Assembly (NCBI GenBank): GCA_019096065.1 | Contig: JAGUCH010000004.1 | Location: 7,006,001 to 7,070,000 of the forward strand | DNA from: Paracyclopina nana | Taxonomy: Eukaryota; Arthropoda; Copepoda; Cyclopoida; Cyclopettidae | Length of the DNA stretch: 64,000 nt | Direction of reading: 5' to 3' | Shown: piece after piece, positions 11,995 through 23,500 of the stretch | Numbering within the stretch: position 1 is the stretch's first letter | Layout of the letters: each line of letters starts with the position of its first letter | Translations under genes and position numbers: made by a program | The notes under the pieces: model-generated | The model's input: only the letters and a program-made list of their open reading frames with translations | Databases searched by the model: none | What the model was told of the DNA's origin: nothing

Positions 11995-14900
11995 ATGAAT
12001 TATTTTCTAGTTCTGCTTCTGGCACATAATTGCTGGAGTATCAAAGTGTACCAGAGCACTTTACCCATAAATACCCCAAATCCTGTATCAGGTCTGAGAC
12101 TGAAGAAGGAATCAGCCAAAATCAATGGGACTCAATATGTTGAGGGGCTCAGCCTTTGTGGGAGATTCAATTACAGGATTTTTGGTGATAACTCAAAGCT
12201 CTTTTCTATTGAGGGTGCAGGGTGGAACCTGATGTGGTCTCAGATGCAATACCAAAGCACTTTTATTGGCTTTGGAGATGTCAATTGGATCATCAGAGAT
12301 GTGGAAAAGAACACATTTAGGATTTGGATGGCCAACAAGTGGCATCACATTTGTGTCTCTTATGACAGAAAAAAACACAACTTCATTCTGATCAAAGTAT
12401 ATTTTGGCAAAAAGAACTAGTCAATTATTGGGTAAATGCTAAAATTATGTAACACACAGGATGGGAGAAAGACAAATGTGGATATTATTGATACATCCAT
12501 TGAAGATACAAGTCTCAATGTAGCCATTTTGGATAATTTCTATGTGGGGAAATGCCAGGGCATGTATCCCTGTTCAACACATTTTGGACAAGTATCAGAT
12601 ATCAACATGTGGGATTTTCCATTAAGTGTTAATCAAATGATTGGCTGGACCAATTGCAGGTATAAGACTTTTTATTTGAATTGCCCGCTCTATTTCAACC
12701 GGCAATTTGTTTACTTTTATTGGCGCGAAAATTCAAAACACTTATTTTAAGTGAAAATATAGTTGGAAATGTGGCAGATTGGGAGAAATCTCAATGGGAA
12801 GTCACAAATATGAAAGATTATGACTTGAACCTTGAATCCATGTGCAAAATCAATGCTTTGGGCTCAGTCATCTTTTCTGAGCATTTGACCATGCTCAGAT
12901 CTATGGAATTATGTGAGCAGGTCAAAGGCAATATGTTGGTGGTTGACACTGAATTCACCAAGTCAAAAGCTTTGGGCCTATTTTATTCAAAGCCAAAGTG
13001 TTATAGAGAAGGTGTGAACATTATTTTTTTATCTATTTATCCAGCATTTAACCAATGTTTTAGATGGCTTTTGGGCTGGTTGGTGGGATGTCAAAAATGA
13101 AAGCAATTTTGAGAGTGTCAATGGTCCTGATGTCAAGTTAGCTCAAGTTGAGCTAAAATCCAACTGGATGAGATCAGAGCCAAATGGTGACACCAATGAA
13201 AACTGTGTTGCCATGAAAAATGGCAGATTTGTGGACTATCCTTGCACTATGAAATTTTGTGGAATTTGCAACATCTCCTCCACTCCAACATTTCACCTCA
13301 GAGGTGATTTAGTATTCTCACAAACATCCATTTAATTTACATTTTCAACTTTTAAAAAGGGCTATGTGTTGGGTCCAAATTTGATGCTCACTATGGATGG
13401 ACAGGGGAGCAAACTTACAATGAAAAATACACTTTTCAAGGCTTTTCTTCCTCTTTTCTGTCATGGGATGAATCTGAGCAACACTGGAAACTCCAATACA
13501 AAAAGTACAAATATTCTTCAAAATTTCTGTTACTGCCCATTTTCCCTAAATTGCTTTCATAATTTTTTCTAGTGACCCTTTCATCTTTGCCATTTGCAAT
13601 CATACTTCAGGTGGCTACCCATTTGGTACCCATGATTGGTACATTTTCAATGACACTTGCACCAAAGAGGAATCGAGTAGCACACTTTTGAAAAATGAGG
13701 CAATGAAAAGTCTACCTTTAAAAAAAGAGGACAGAGTCCAGAAGTTGAAAATGAGCTTTAGCACTTGCCCAGAGGATTCTAGCTTCAATTGCCATAATGG
13801 AGCTTGGTATCATAAAAGTTTTATTGCGCCCCTGCAAAGCCCTAGAAAAAAGTCTTATGTTGCAGTGTTGCGCTCTCAAAAAGATGTGATGGCAAAATAG
13901 ATTGCTCAGACAAATCTGATGAGGTTAATTGCCAAATGGTTATTGCTGATGACGCCTACTTAAAGACTAATGCAGCCCCCTCAATTACAAAAGGTAGCAA
14001 TTTTGAATTTTCGCGCCATAAACATGTAAACAATTAGCTATATCAAGAAGGGCGGGAAATTCAAACAAACAACAAATTTAAATTAATTAGGTGTGTAATC
14101 TACGCCTAATATATAGAACTTAATTAATTACATTTGCTGTCACTGTAATCCAATAATTTAGGTTGAGTGAAAGTAACTTGTCAATATTACATTCATTTAG
14201 GTACTGAGAAGCTGCCATTGTTTGTGACTTTTGAAGTTGCTTCTGTCATCTCTCTTGATGAAGTCAATTCATTGATGGCTTTACAAGTAAGGAAAATTGC
14301 TGCCTTCTTTAGAATGAGCAGTTTTTCAAAACGCTATCTTTTTTTAGCTGAAATTGACTCTACAATGGACAGATTCAAGGCTGTCATTCAAAGATCTGAA
14401 AAGTGATATGAATCTCAACACTTTGACTCCAGCTGATAAAGATACCATTTGGATGCCAACTTTGATTTTCTCAAATACCAAGCAACGCTCAGAAGCCAAT
14501 TTCCAAGATGCTTATTCAGTTGCAATGATTTCAATCAAGCCAAGTATTTTCTAATGAAGTTGCAATAATGAAAATAATCAATGATTTTCTCTGACTAGAT
14601 GTCACTGGTATGACATGCCCATTAAGTGATTCAATCAATTGTAACCAATTTGAAGGAGTTGATTGGTAAATAATAATCTAAAAAGGAATGCTAGATTGAA
14701 ACATACTTTTCAGTGCTATAATTGTGTACAAATATTTCACTGTGGACTTTCTGTGTACTTATGACATGACCAAGTACCCATTTGACCTGCAAAAATGCAA
14801 AGCTGAGCTGGAGCCAAAAGGAAATGCAGGATATTTCATTCATCTATTAGAAAATGGCTTGGAATATAATGGTGAAAAAGAGCTAATGCAGTACCAAATT

Positions 14901-15635
14901 ACCAATATGACTTACATCCCTAAAGTAAGAATAGTACAGTATGTACTGAGATTGAAAATACTTCAAGTACTTTAATTTGTAGGGTGATAAAGGTATAGCT
15001 ATTCAAATTACTTTAGGAAGGAAAATCCTTAGTGAAGTTATGACCACCATTTTACCCACCATTTTACTTGTTATGGTAAATGCTCAGAAATGAATACTGC
15101 CTATAAAATAAAAGTTTTACATCATTATTTTTTAGGTGTCTTTCAGCACAAATTATTTCAGTCCTGAACATTTTGAAGCAATAGTGACTGTGAATCTCAC
15201 AGCATTGCTGGTCAATGTCACCCTATTTATTAGTGTATCTAACAGGTAAATTATGCCATAATATAACTTCAATGTCAAACACAGTTCAAAATGAGCTATG
15301 ACAGCTTGCCTGCTACCTCTTACATAAAAATGGTGGATTTTTGGCTCCTCTTTACATTATTCATCCCATTTGCTGAAGTCTTGCTGCATACCAAAATGGA
15401 CATGATAAGAAGCCAAAAAGTGGTTGATGCAAAATCCAAATGGGTAAAAAATGAGCTAAAACAAAACTCAAAGCTCTTGGGGTATATCTTATAATTTAAA
15501 AAAGATAATATAATATGTTTAATTTTCTTGATTCCTAGGTTTCTGGACTATTTTGCAAAAATTGGCTTACCTCTAATGTCATTGGGTTATCTTATCATCT
15601 TTTTTGCCATTGGAATCTTCTTTGTGTATTTTTGA
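11995..15635 (+). CDS. Cys-loop ligand-gated ion channel with pentraxin-like, C-type lectin and LDLa ectodomains
   Basis: Fifteen exons, all phase-consistent: 11995-12396, 12460-12659, 12752-13011, 13064-13303, 13360-13504, 13573-13806, 13866-13993, 14201-14286, 14348-14543, 14599-14665, 14714-14924, 14983-15075, 15136-15245, 15305-15481, 15539-15635; 881 residues. A signal peptide is followed by a pentraxin/LamG-like fold (WHHICVSYD near 113-121; HFGQVSDINMWDFPLS in exon 2). Then comes a C-type lectin-like domain (about 215-365, with EPNGDTNENCV and CGIC). An LDLa module follows (about 476-513, ending DGKIDCSDKSDEVNC). The neurotransmitter-gated channel part follows, with WTDSRLSF and IWMPTLIFSNT. 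Its Cys-loop is C667-x13-C681 around KYPFD. TM1 is near 735, TM2 near 770, TM3 near 800 and TM4 at the C-terminus. The TM3-TM4 loop is only about 30 residues. It is likely a plasma-membrane anion or cation channel gated by an unknown ligand; the lectin-type domains suggest extracellular glycan or matrix contact. Confidence 0.88.
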
Positions 15636-15810
15636 ATTTGCCACATCATTCATATTTCCTGTGCAACAAAAAATACTCACTCTAACTTGGTGTAGCCAAT
15701 CAATTTTATCTTGTCAAGGAAAAAAGTTCTGTGCACATCTGATAAAGATTTCATTCAAAGCTAAATCCTGCTGGGAGTAGCCTTAATAAAAACATAGATC
15801 CACTCTAAGT

Positions 15811-16915
15811 TAAAATATGGTATATCTGTTCAGCTTCGAATCCGCAAAAGTTCGACAGGTCAAAGTTCGAATCCGCAAAAGTTCGATATGCTAAAAAGTT
15901 CGAAAGGTGAAGTTCCAATCCGCAAAAATTCGATCAGTGTAGCTACTGCAGCTAAAACTGATTATGAAAAATTATAATTCAACTTCGTTGGACTATTGCT
16001 AGGATGCTCTGGAATTGAGATTTAGTGGTTGCAGGCTTCTTTTATGCCAAATGGCATGAATTCAACCTCTCTTCATCAGCGGCCGATCTGATCTCTATGG
16101 GCCTGTTCACCTGCTTATTATGGCTGATATTTTGGCAAAATATTGGAGAAAAATGCTGAAAAACTGAGAATTGTGATTTTTGCAAGTGCTTGATATTAGC
16201 AAATATATACCGTCTGACCGTTCAAAATTGGACGGTACGGGAATCAAAAGTTTGTGTTATGAATTCATGAATTTTGTGGCTTAATGGGTATCGTTGGAAA
16301 GCTTGAACCTTTAGACATCTTTTTTGTTTTCTGACAAAATGAAAAATATTATAGTGAATTCCCCGTGACATCAAAAAATAAATGACTCACCCGTTTTTTC
16401 CTGACAATTTTCTCAGTTGAATTGGGAAAATTGAATTTTACCGGTTTTTTCCTCTTTCAATTGATTTTTTCTACTTTTACAAAAAAGATGGAAAAAGACT
16501 CAATCTTTCCAACGCTATCATTTAAAAGTCCTGTATTTCTTGAATATGTGACAAAAAGTTAAGATTCCGGTACCGTCCAATTTTGAACGGTCAGACTGTA
16601 TATGATAAAACGTCAAAAAACGAGCCTATAATTTTTAGGCTAGAAACTCAAGTAGACTTAGCTGTCAGGTAGCGAGATGTGCCCAATTTTATTATTGATT
16701 ATTGACGGACTCAGATAGGCTTGGAGCTCGATCAGGACACTCTGTAAATATTTTGGGAGGGGAATTTTTAATAGTTCCAAGAATTCTTTTGCTATTCGAA
16801 TCTCTACTATTCAAAGTTTTACCTATCGAAGTTTAGCGGATCGAAATTTCACTATTCGAATTTTTACCTTTCGATATTTTGCGGATTCGAACTTGAACAG
16901 TACAATCTAAAATAT
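15811..16915. mobile_element. non-autonomous DNA transposon, copy 1, with 8-bp target duplication
   Basis: The element spans 15819-16907 (1089 bp) and is flanked by the perfect direct repeat TAAAATAT (15811-15818 and 16908-16915). One end begins GGTATATCTGTTCAG and the other, read inward on the minus strand, GATTGTACTGTTCAAG. Both continue into repeated units of the type TTCGAATCCGCAAAAGTTCG, giving long imperfect inverted ends of about 100 bp. No transposase ORF is present. An 8-bp duplication fits the hAT or P superfamilies. A second copy with its own 8-bp duplication lies at 61909-62739 in opposite orientation, which confirms the boundaries. Confidence 0.85.
16206..16602. mobile_element. 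nested MITE inside the transposon copy
   Basis: About 397 bp bounded by ~35-bp inverted repeats: TATACCGTCTGACCG… at 16206 and its near-complement ending …CGGTCAGACTGTATA at 16602, both running through TTCAAAATTGGACGGTAC. TA at the ends is compatible with a Tc1/mariner-type target. It is absent from the second copy of the host element at 62 kb, so it probably inserted later. Confidence 0.7.
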
Positions 16916-18529
16916 TAGTTTTGGTGAGAGTTGCTGAAATTACTTTTTGAATGGATTTTGAAAGCAAGTACTAGTTTGGATTAGAAATTGAATAGGTGCA
17001 TCTTTTCTCTTATAATGTCTTGTATGTTGTGGGCGTTCAAGGTAGGATAGTGCCATGAAAAAAACCACGTTTCAATTTCTTCTCCTCTATTTTTAGGGGT
17101 GGGCCTTGTTTTTATAGTCTCATGGCCATCAGCACACTTATCAGGTTGTCATAATGACATTTCAAGCTTTTATAGGGTCTAGACTCGAAACTGCAATGTT
17201 CCCATTTTGGCTTATCCGAAGCGTTGAACTTTGTTGACATTTAAAATATTTTTATATCAGCTGATTTCTTCGACAGCTTTTTGGGAAAATAATCAGCTGA
17301 CACCTCATTTGAAAAGCGCGCGAAAATTCAAACTGTGCTTGCTTGCAGAATGGAAAATGGGCAAATCTTAGCGCTGAATGGATAAGCTCCACTTTTAGTA
17401 GATTTACCCGTTCTCCCGTTTAAAGTTTATTTACAAGAACCAGTCGAAAAATCGCGGGAAAATTCAAATTCTAATAAGATTGGTTTTGAAAACTTTTTAA
17501 AGTTTGTACTGAATTGAGAAATTTCACTGCCTGCAGAACTACTTTTCCTTTCCACCCACGACCTATTTTAGGCCTTGTGAAGGCACAAATCATGCCTATG
17601 GGCCTGCAGCAGTATTAAAATGATACTTATCTGCAGCTACGCCAAGAAATTTTCCACAGAGCTGACAAACTTCATTAAAACGCCTAAATGAAATAATGAA
17701 TTCTGCAAAGTCATTATCTCTAATCACAAATACAAATGTTCATTGTGACCCTCTTAGCCTATGTTTTTTCTTACCCAAAAACCCAAAGTGTGCACAGTAA
17801 TTTCAAAAATTCTGCGCGTGGGTGTCACTCACTCTCACGAAAATCTTGCTGTGGTGTCTGATCCACAGTGTGTACACTTTTGAAAAATTAGCACCACCAT
17901 TGATTTGTTCAATGGTGCTTTTCAAAGTAATTTTTACCTCGATTACTTGATTATATCTATCATATTTGGCAATTTGCTTTTGAGTTCAATTCTTACAGTG
18001 TGACGACAAAAAACTTATGACATTGACGCACATCTAATAATGACCAAGGGTGAACCAAAAACTTCCATGAAAATCAGCTTTAAATTGGTGTTCCTGATGC
18101 AGAAATAAAGGAACGAAGTTCATATGTCATGTTGATCTTGATTCAAGGCCTTCGCTAATTACAAAAGCCAATTTTAGGCATTTCTACACTAATTTTTTGC
18201 AGAAAGTTTCTTTTAAAGAAATAATTGACTGAAGGTCAATTGATTGATTCATGATTTATTTATCTCTACCGTATGTCAGAACACAATATCGGTAGTTGCT
18301 CGATTATAATTCTATCCCAATTCACTCTTTGAATAATGATCAGCAATATGTTTTCACTAATTTTGAGATAAAATGCATATGCAGCCGATGAAATGAATGT
18401 GAAAGCATCTGCCCAAAATGGAAAAAAAAAAGTTTTTATTACGAGGTTGCGCGATTATTTTTAAAAATTGTTCCGATCTCAAAATTTTCCGTCAAACAGC
18501 GAGAATGTAAACAAAGTAATAAACAGAAA
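16916..18529. other. intergenic, no gene seen
   Basis: Noncoding between the transposon and AGK. It contains a short foldback at 17876-17927 (AGCACCACCATTGA pairing with TCAATGGTGCT). No TATA box stands out before AGK. Confidence 0.5.
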
Positions 18530-19909
18530 ATGGCAAAAGTTGTGCAAACGCTGAGGACTCATTGGAAAAAGTCAATATTCTTTTCCGGAGTGGCCGTTTA
18601 CGGTGGAAATTTCGGGAAACGAAAGTGGGATGAATATCAGCTGATGCGTGAGTATTGTCATGAAGCTCTTGCGTATGGGCAAGCTCCGATGCCAATGGCT
18701 TCGGCAAAACCTTACCATGTGACAGTCATCTTGAATCCTGCTTGTCACGGCGGAAAAGGTGCGACCAGGTTCGAAAAATATTGTGCACCTGTCTTGCACC
18801 TGGCTGGCATCAAAGTGTCCGTGATCCGGACTGAAGGCCAAGGCATGGCCAAGGATATCATGGGTGTCATGACAGATACTGACGCAGTTTTGGTGGCTGG
18901 TGGAGATGGCACACTAATGGAAGCTGTCACTGGATTTCTGCGTCGCAATGACTGCGACAAGCTTGTCAAAGAGCTGCCAATCGGCGTGTTGCCAGTTGGC
19001 TTCAATAACAAAATGGCTCGTAATTTATTCCCCGGAACAGCGCAAGTGAGCGAAGTCAAATTGATGGCTGAATCAGCCATGTCAGTGGTCAAGCAGTTGT
19101 TAAGGCATGTTGACGTAATTGAGGTTGCCAACAAAACCGAGGGATTCGAGGGTAAACCTTTGTACGGCTTAAGACAAGTTCAAGTTGGCGCTTTTACCGA
19201 TGCTCACGAAAGGCGAGACAAGTATTGGTATTGGGCAGGGCTGAAAAAGTACGTCACCTATTTCTGGTCGTACACAGTGTCAGCCTCGAAAATCATGTGG
19301 AACCTACCAAGTCACATTTCAAGTGGAACGTATGAGGAAATCATCCTCGATGAAGAGAAGCCCGCTCAAGCATCATCGTGGTGGTCGTACATAATCCCTC
19401 AGAAGGTGGAGGCACCCAAAAAGCTCACACAATTGCATTACAAGCCACCTATGGAATACAACGGCTCTGAAATTACGATAGAGTCCTCGAACAATTCCCA
19501 TTTAAGTGCCACAAGTTCCGATTGTTCAGGAAAATTGAAATTAAGTCTGGGACCGGATTCTTTGACCTTGATGGACTACATGAAAGAGGGCTTCCGACGT
19601 GAACGAAACGTGGAATTTCATGTACCAGATGATTGGATGAGAAGTGGCCAAGAAGATGCGTTTTTGTGGCAACCAGATCCAACCTTGGACAGTAGTGAAG
19701 ATAGTGAGAAATTGTTCTACCTTGACAATGAGAGTGTCGACATTCGTGGTCCAATTCAGGTGTCCATTCTTCCCAACAAACTAATCATGTTCTGCTCTGA
19801 TTCCATAAGGCAACATCTTGGCATGGGCCATGTCATAGAGGATGAGTCCAAGAAAAAATGGTGGCAACGACGCACCAATGCTTCATCTCTGACAAAAAAT
19901 CTGAAATAA
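18530..19909 (+). CDS. AGK: acylglycerol kinase, mitochondrial
   Basis: Single exon, 459 residues, close to the usual length of AGK (about 420). This lipid kinase phosphorylates mono- and diacylglycerol and, in vertebrates, is also part of the TIM22 inner-membrane import complex. Visible features: a short hydrophobic N-terminal segment (about 15-27) that would anchor it in mitochondria; the diacylglycerol-kinase catalytic fold starting VTVILNPACHGGKG (64-77); the nucleotide-binding GGDGT at 124-128; and the following PIGVLPVGFNN (150-160). The middle part (ALxLAGIKVSVIRTEGQ-type, KYWYWAGLKKYVTYF) and the C-terminal VSILPNKLIMFC match the family layout. The stop codon overlaps an AATAAA. The 3' end converges on a probable minus-strand transcript end near 19955. 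Confidence 0.93.
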   Translation: MAKVVQTLRTHWKKSIFFSGVAVYGGNFGKRKWDEYQLMREYCHEALAYGQAPMPMASAKPYHVTVILNPACHGGKGATRFEKYCAPVLHLAGIKVSVIRTEGQGMAKDIMGVMTDTDAVLVAGGDGTLMEAVTGFLRRNDCDKLVKELPIGVLPVGFNNKMARNLFPGTAQVSEVKLMAESAMSVVKQLLRHVDVIEVANKTEGFEGKPLYGLRQVQVGAFTDAHERRDKYWYWAGLKKYVTYFWSYTVSASKIMWNLPSHISSGTYEEIILDEEKPAQASSWWSYIIPQKVEAPKKLTQLHYKPPMEYNGSEITIESSNNSHLSATSSDCSGKLKLSLGPDSLTLMDYMKEGFRRERNVEFHVPDDWMRSGQEDAFLWQPDPTLDSSEDSEKLFYLDNESVDIRGPIQVSILPNKLIMFCSDSIRQHLGMGHVIEDESKKKWWQRRTNASSLTKNLK

Positions 19910-19980
19910 AGTTATTTTAATTTCATGTATTACGAAGGAGAGACTTAGCCAAATTTATTCATGTACTAAATACATAATAA

Positions 19981-20107
19981 TTAATTATAAGTAGTATTGC
20001 ACAAATCATCAATGGTGTGTGAAACTTGCGTGATTACACGCCATTCCGTTATTATGTTCACTCTGTTGTAGTATGGCAATTTTCCGTCAACTTTCATTCC
20101 TGCGCAT
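19981..20107 (-). other. probable terminal exon of the downstream-reading minus-strand transcript
   Basis: A strong acceptor (pyrimidine tract, TTTGCAG at 20114-20108 on the minus strand) is followed by 41 open codons and TAA at 19983-19981. AATAAA on the minus strand is near 19955. The matrix-protein gene just upstream on this strand has no AATAAA near its own stop at 20539. This exon may therefore be its last exon, either as 3' UTR (donor GAG|GTTCAT about 22 nt after the stop) or as an alternative C-terminus. The only phase-2 donor before the stop is weak, so the UTR reading is the safer one. Confidence 0.4.
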
Positions 20108-20538
20108 CTGCAAAGAAGAAGAAAAATCATTGCTTGGAATTCTGAATATCAAATTAATAGAGCTTAAGTATATTTTTCACAGAGAACAAATACTGTTCAG
20201 GACAATACCATGTCATTATACATTTTTATAATGTTCATATCTTGATTGTGTCATACCAAGCACCGAAGATGGAAATGTGAACGGCAAAAATAATAATAGC
20301 AATTTTTCCAAATTGCAAAAAATTACGGAAAGTGAGTGAGATTCACTAAGTTCAAGATAAGAAAAACCTATTATTAAAGTCGAGTATTGTCCCATTCATT
20401 AAATGCATCTTAGAAAAATTTAGGTTATCGCTGGAAGATGAAATTCTAATTTATATGAATTTTGATGCAAACCACACCCTAAAAAATAATCGTGAAAATG
20501 AACAGGGAAGGAGAAATGAACCTCACAGTGGCTTAGTC

Positions 20539-23500
20539 TCATCTGGTTGGCATTAACACTGGCCCACGCAGCCTCAAAGCCTCGTGTTGCAACTTTCGCA
20601 GCCTAAAGTTGTCTGAAAATCTCTGGTGCCAAGCTATTGCTTGCTGACTAGGAAGTCCTTGAAACTTTTGAGTCACCAATCTCGCCATCCGAGGTCGTCC
20701 TTGCTTGATCAGCATTTCCTTCAAGCTCTCCACAGCTTGAGGATCAGCACTGCTAGATGCTGAAGCCTTCAAATCTGACCTCGTGTTTGACCTCGAATCT
20801 CTTGAGTTGATCAACATGTGTGCAACCTCCTCAATCTCATCACGAATGGCATCTTTTTGACGCTCAAGATTGGCCATCTGAGCTTTGTGCTGCTCAATGA
20901 TCAACGTCTTTTGAAGCTTGGCCATTTCTTTCATATGCTCTGCCATAATCGCATCATGTGTAGAAGTGGTCGAGGAGTCTTGATCAGTACTTGTCATAGT
21001 GGGTACTGGTGCCACTGGAGTTGTGGTTGTCTTCATAGCTTCATGCATTTTCTCCAGCATTGAATTTTGGTGCACAGCAATAGTCTCAAGGTTTTGCAGC
21101 CGTTCTTCAGTGTCATCATGGGTACCATCCATACGCTGGACTGCGGTGACAAGATCCTCCAGGACTTCAAGTTGTCGATGCGAAGCATCTTCCAGCAATG
21201 TCAGCCTTTCAGAAGTGAAGTTGTCATCTGGATCTGACACTTGCACTGAATGTTTCAGCTGATCCAGAGCTGCGGCCTGCCTATGGAGTACCTGTTCCAT
21301 GTGCTGGTCAAATTGTCCAGTGTGCTCTTCGCCCGATTCCTTGTGCTTATCCATGGCATCAAGAAGGTTTTCAAGCATCAAACTTTGCTTTTCGCTTGCT
21401 CTCATCAGAGCTTCTTTGCGACGTTCATTATCAATGATCACTTCAGGTACTTGTCCTTGCCTAATCTGCTGAAATTTGGCAGCCTCTTGTCCTTCCCTAA
21501 GCTGCTGAAATTTAGCTTCTTTGGTTGCCAAGCTGCCTTTCCTGGCACTGAAACCAATCTCTTGATCGCCCAAGGATAGCTTGAAATTGTTGGCATTGTC
21601 AGATTTGTGAGGGATGATCACGATTTGAGGGTATGGAGCCTGGTTCACCACTTGAACATTGGTCACTCCGCCCGCAGATTGATCTTGCCTTGGTACTTCA
21701 ATGGAACTAGCCTTGATGCCTGACTGGGTTTTTTCAGTCTCTGGCAATTCCTTGATTGGCTTGGAAGATGATCCTGGAGGAGTGACTACCTCTCTTGATG
21801 GGCTCTCCTTTTTGCCACCATTTTTCAGCCTTTTCCTCATATGATTGATTATGAGTGAATTAATGTCCTCCTGTTCAGGCACAATTGTCGTTACTTCTTC
21901 ACTTGTGTAGTCATAGTCGTCATCGAGAAAGGGAATCTCCCCATGCTCTTGACTGGTCTTGTACTTAATGGATTCTTCTGACAAGTCTGGAGGAGTCAAG
22001 GGACTAGGCGTGACTTTGATGCCATTTGCAGATGGCTTGTGGAAGATGTCCATAAAAGCTCCTGAGCTTGATCCAGGCTTGCCTGGAGGACCTTGAGGTC
22101 CTGGTGGTCCGGTATCTCCTTTTTCACCCTTCCTTCCTCTTGGTCCAGGTGGGCCAGGATGACCTCTTGGTCCAGGTGGACCAGGAGGACCTTGGACAAC
22201 TCTCGGTGGGAACAATCTTGGGTCATTGCCCACAAATGGCAATGCTGAGGGTAGTGCCTCTCCCTGAGATCTCGGAGGCTCCTCCAGGGTTGGGATCAGA
22301 TCCTGGAAGGGTCTGGAGCTGGTCTTCATTCGTCCCAAGAGAGCAGCAGCAGATTCAAAGTTCCACTCTCCGCCATTGGGAGGCTTGAATTCAGAGGCCT
22401 TCAAAGCATCCACCAGGGTTGGCAGCTCAAATCCTGCAGGGATGTCGTCAGGGAAAGTAGTGGGGTCTGGAATGGTGAGCTTTTGAGAATTGGTCTTGTA
22501 ATCCCATTTCCCATTTACAGGCCGGAGGAAGTCCTCTTTGCTGAATTTTTGCTTGGCAAAAGGGCTATTGGCGTCAAGGAACTCTTTGGGTTTTCGCACC
22601 TCCTTTTGCTCCTTCTCAATGTCTTGGACAATCTCCTCAAGCATGGCCTCCTTTTCCTTAAGGCTGTCCATGAGTTCAGCTTCACGAACAGACATGAATC
22701 CCTTCTCATGGATTCTGGCCTCATGCTTCTCAATCATTTCGGTGACGTGCTCTTTAAGAGCTTTGATGTTGTCAGTGTCAATAGACTCGATGGGATTTTT
22801 TACCTTAAGTGCAGCTGACCTGTGATCACCCATGACATTTTTCACCAAAGTCTGGAGTTCAATGATTTCAGTGTTGATGAGCTCTTCTTCACTTGTCTTT
22901 GGCCTCTCTGAAACCCCAGCCCAAGGTTTGGATGGTGTTTTGAAAGCTGAAGCGTCAACATGTTCAAGCAGTTGCTGCAATTGGGTTGTCTTGATCATGA
23001 CAGTGTCGGGATCTGGTTTATCCGAGGTGACTTCAAAGGAATTGGCAAATTGCCACTCTTGAGCAGGAGTCTTGAACGAGTCGGATTCCACCTTGGAAAA
23101 CAAGTCTTGCAAATCCGTGGTGCGAATCGTGACTTGTTCAGGCAATGTGTCCAGATGATCAATGAGCTCACTCAAGTCCATAGCTTCAGTGTCATCAGGA
23201 TCTTGGCTCAAACTTCCCAAGATAAGTGCCTGGAGATCAACAGTGGAGGGTTCTTGCTTGGGCAAATCAGGTCGACGTTGAATGGTCCACTTTCCAGCTT
23301 GTGGATCATCAAATTCTCCCAATTGAAGTTGACCACTGAGGAGTCTTTGAAGAGCATTCTCCCTGATCTTGAAATGCTGAACAATCTCATTTCGAGTCAT
23401 GGCTTCAAGTGGTACACTAGACTCCTTCAGTTGTCCCAATTGCACTTGAGGTTTCTTGGTCACAGTTGACACTTGCTCAAAGAAGCTAGGCACCGAGGGA

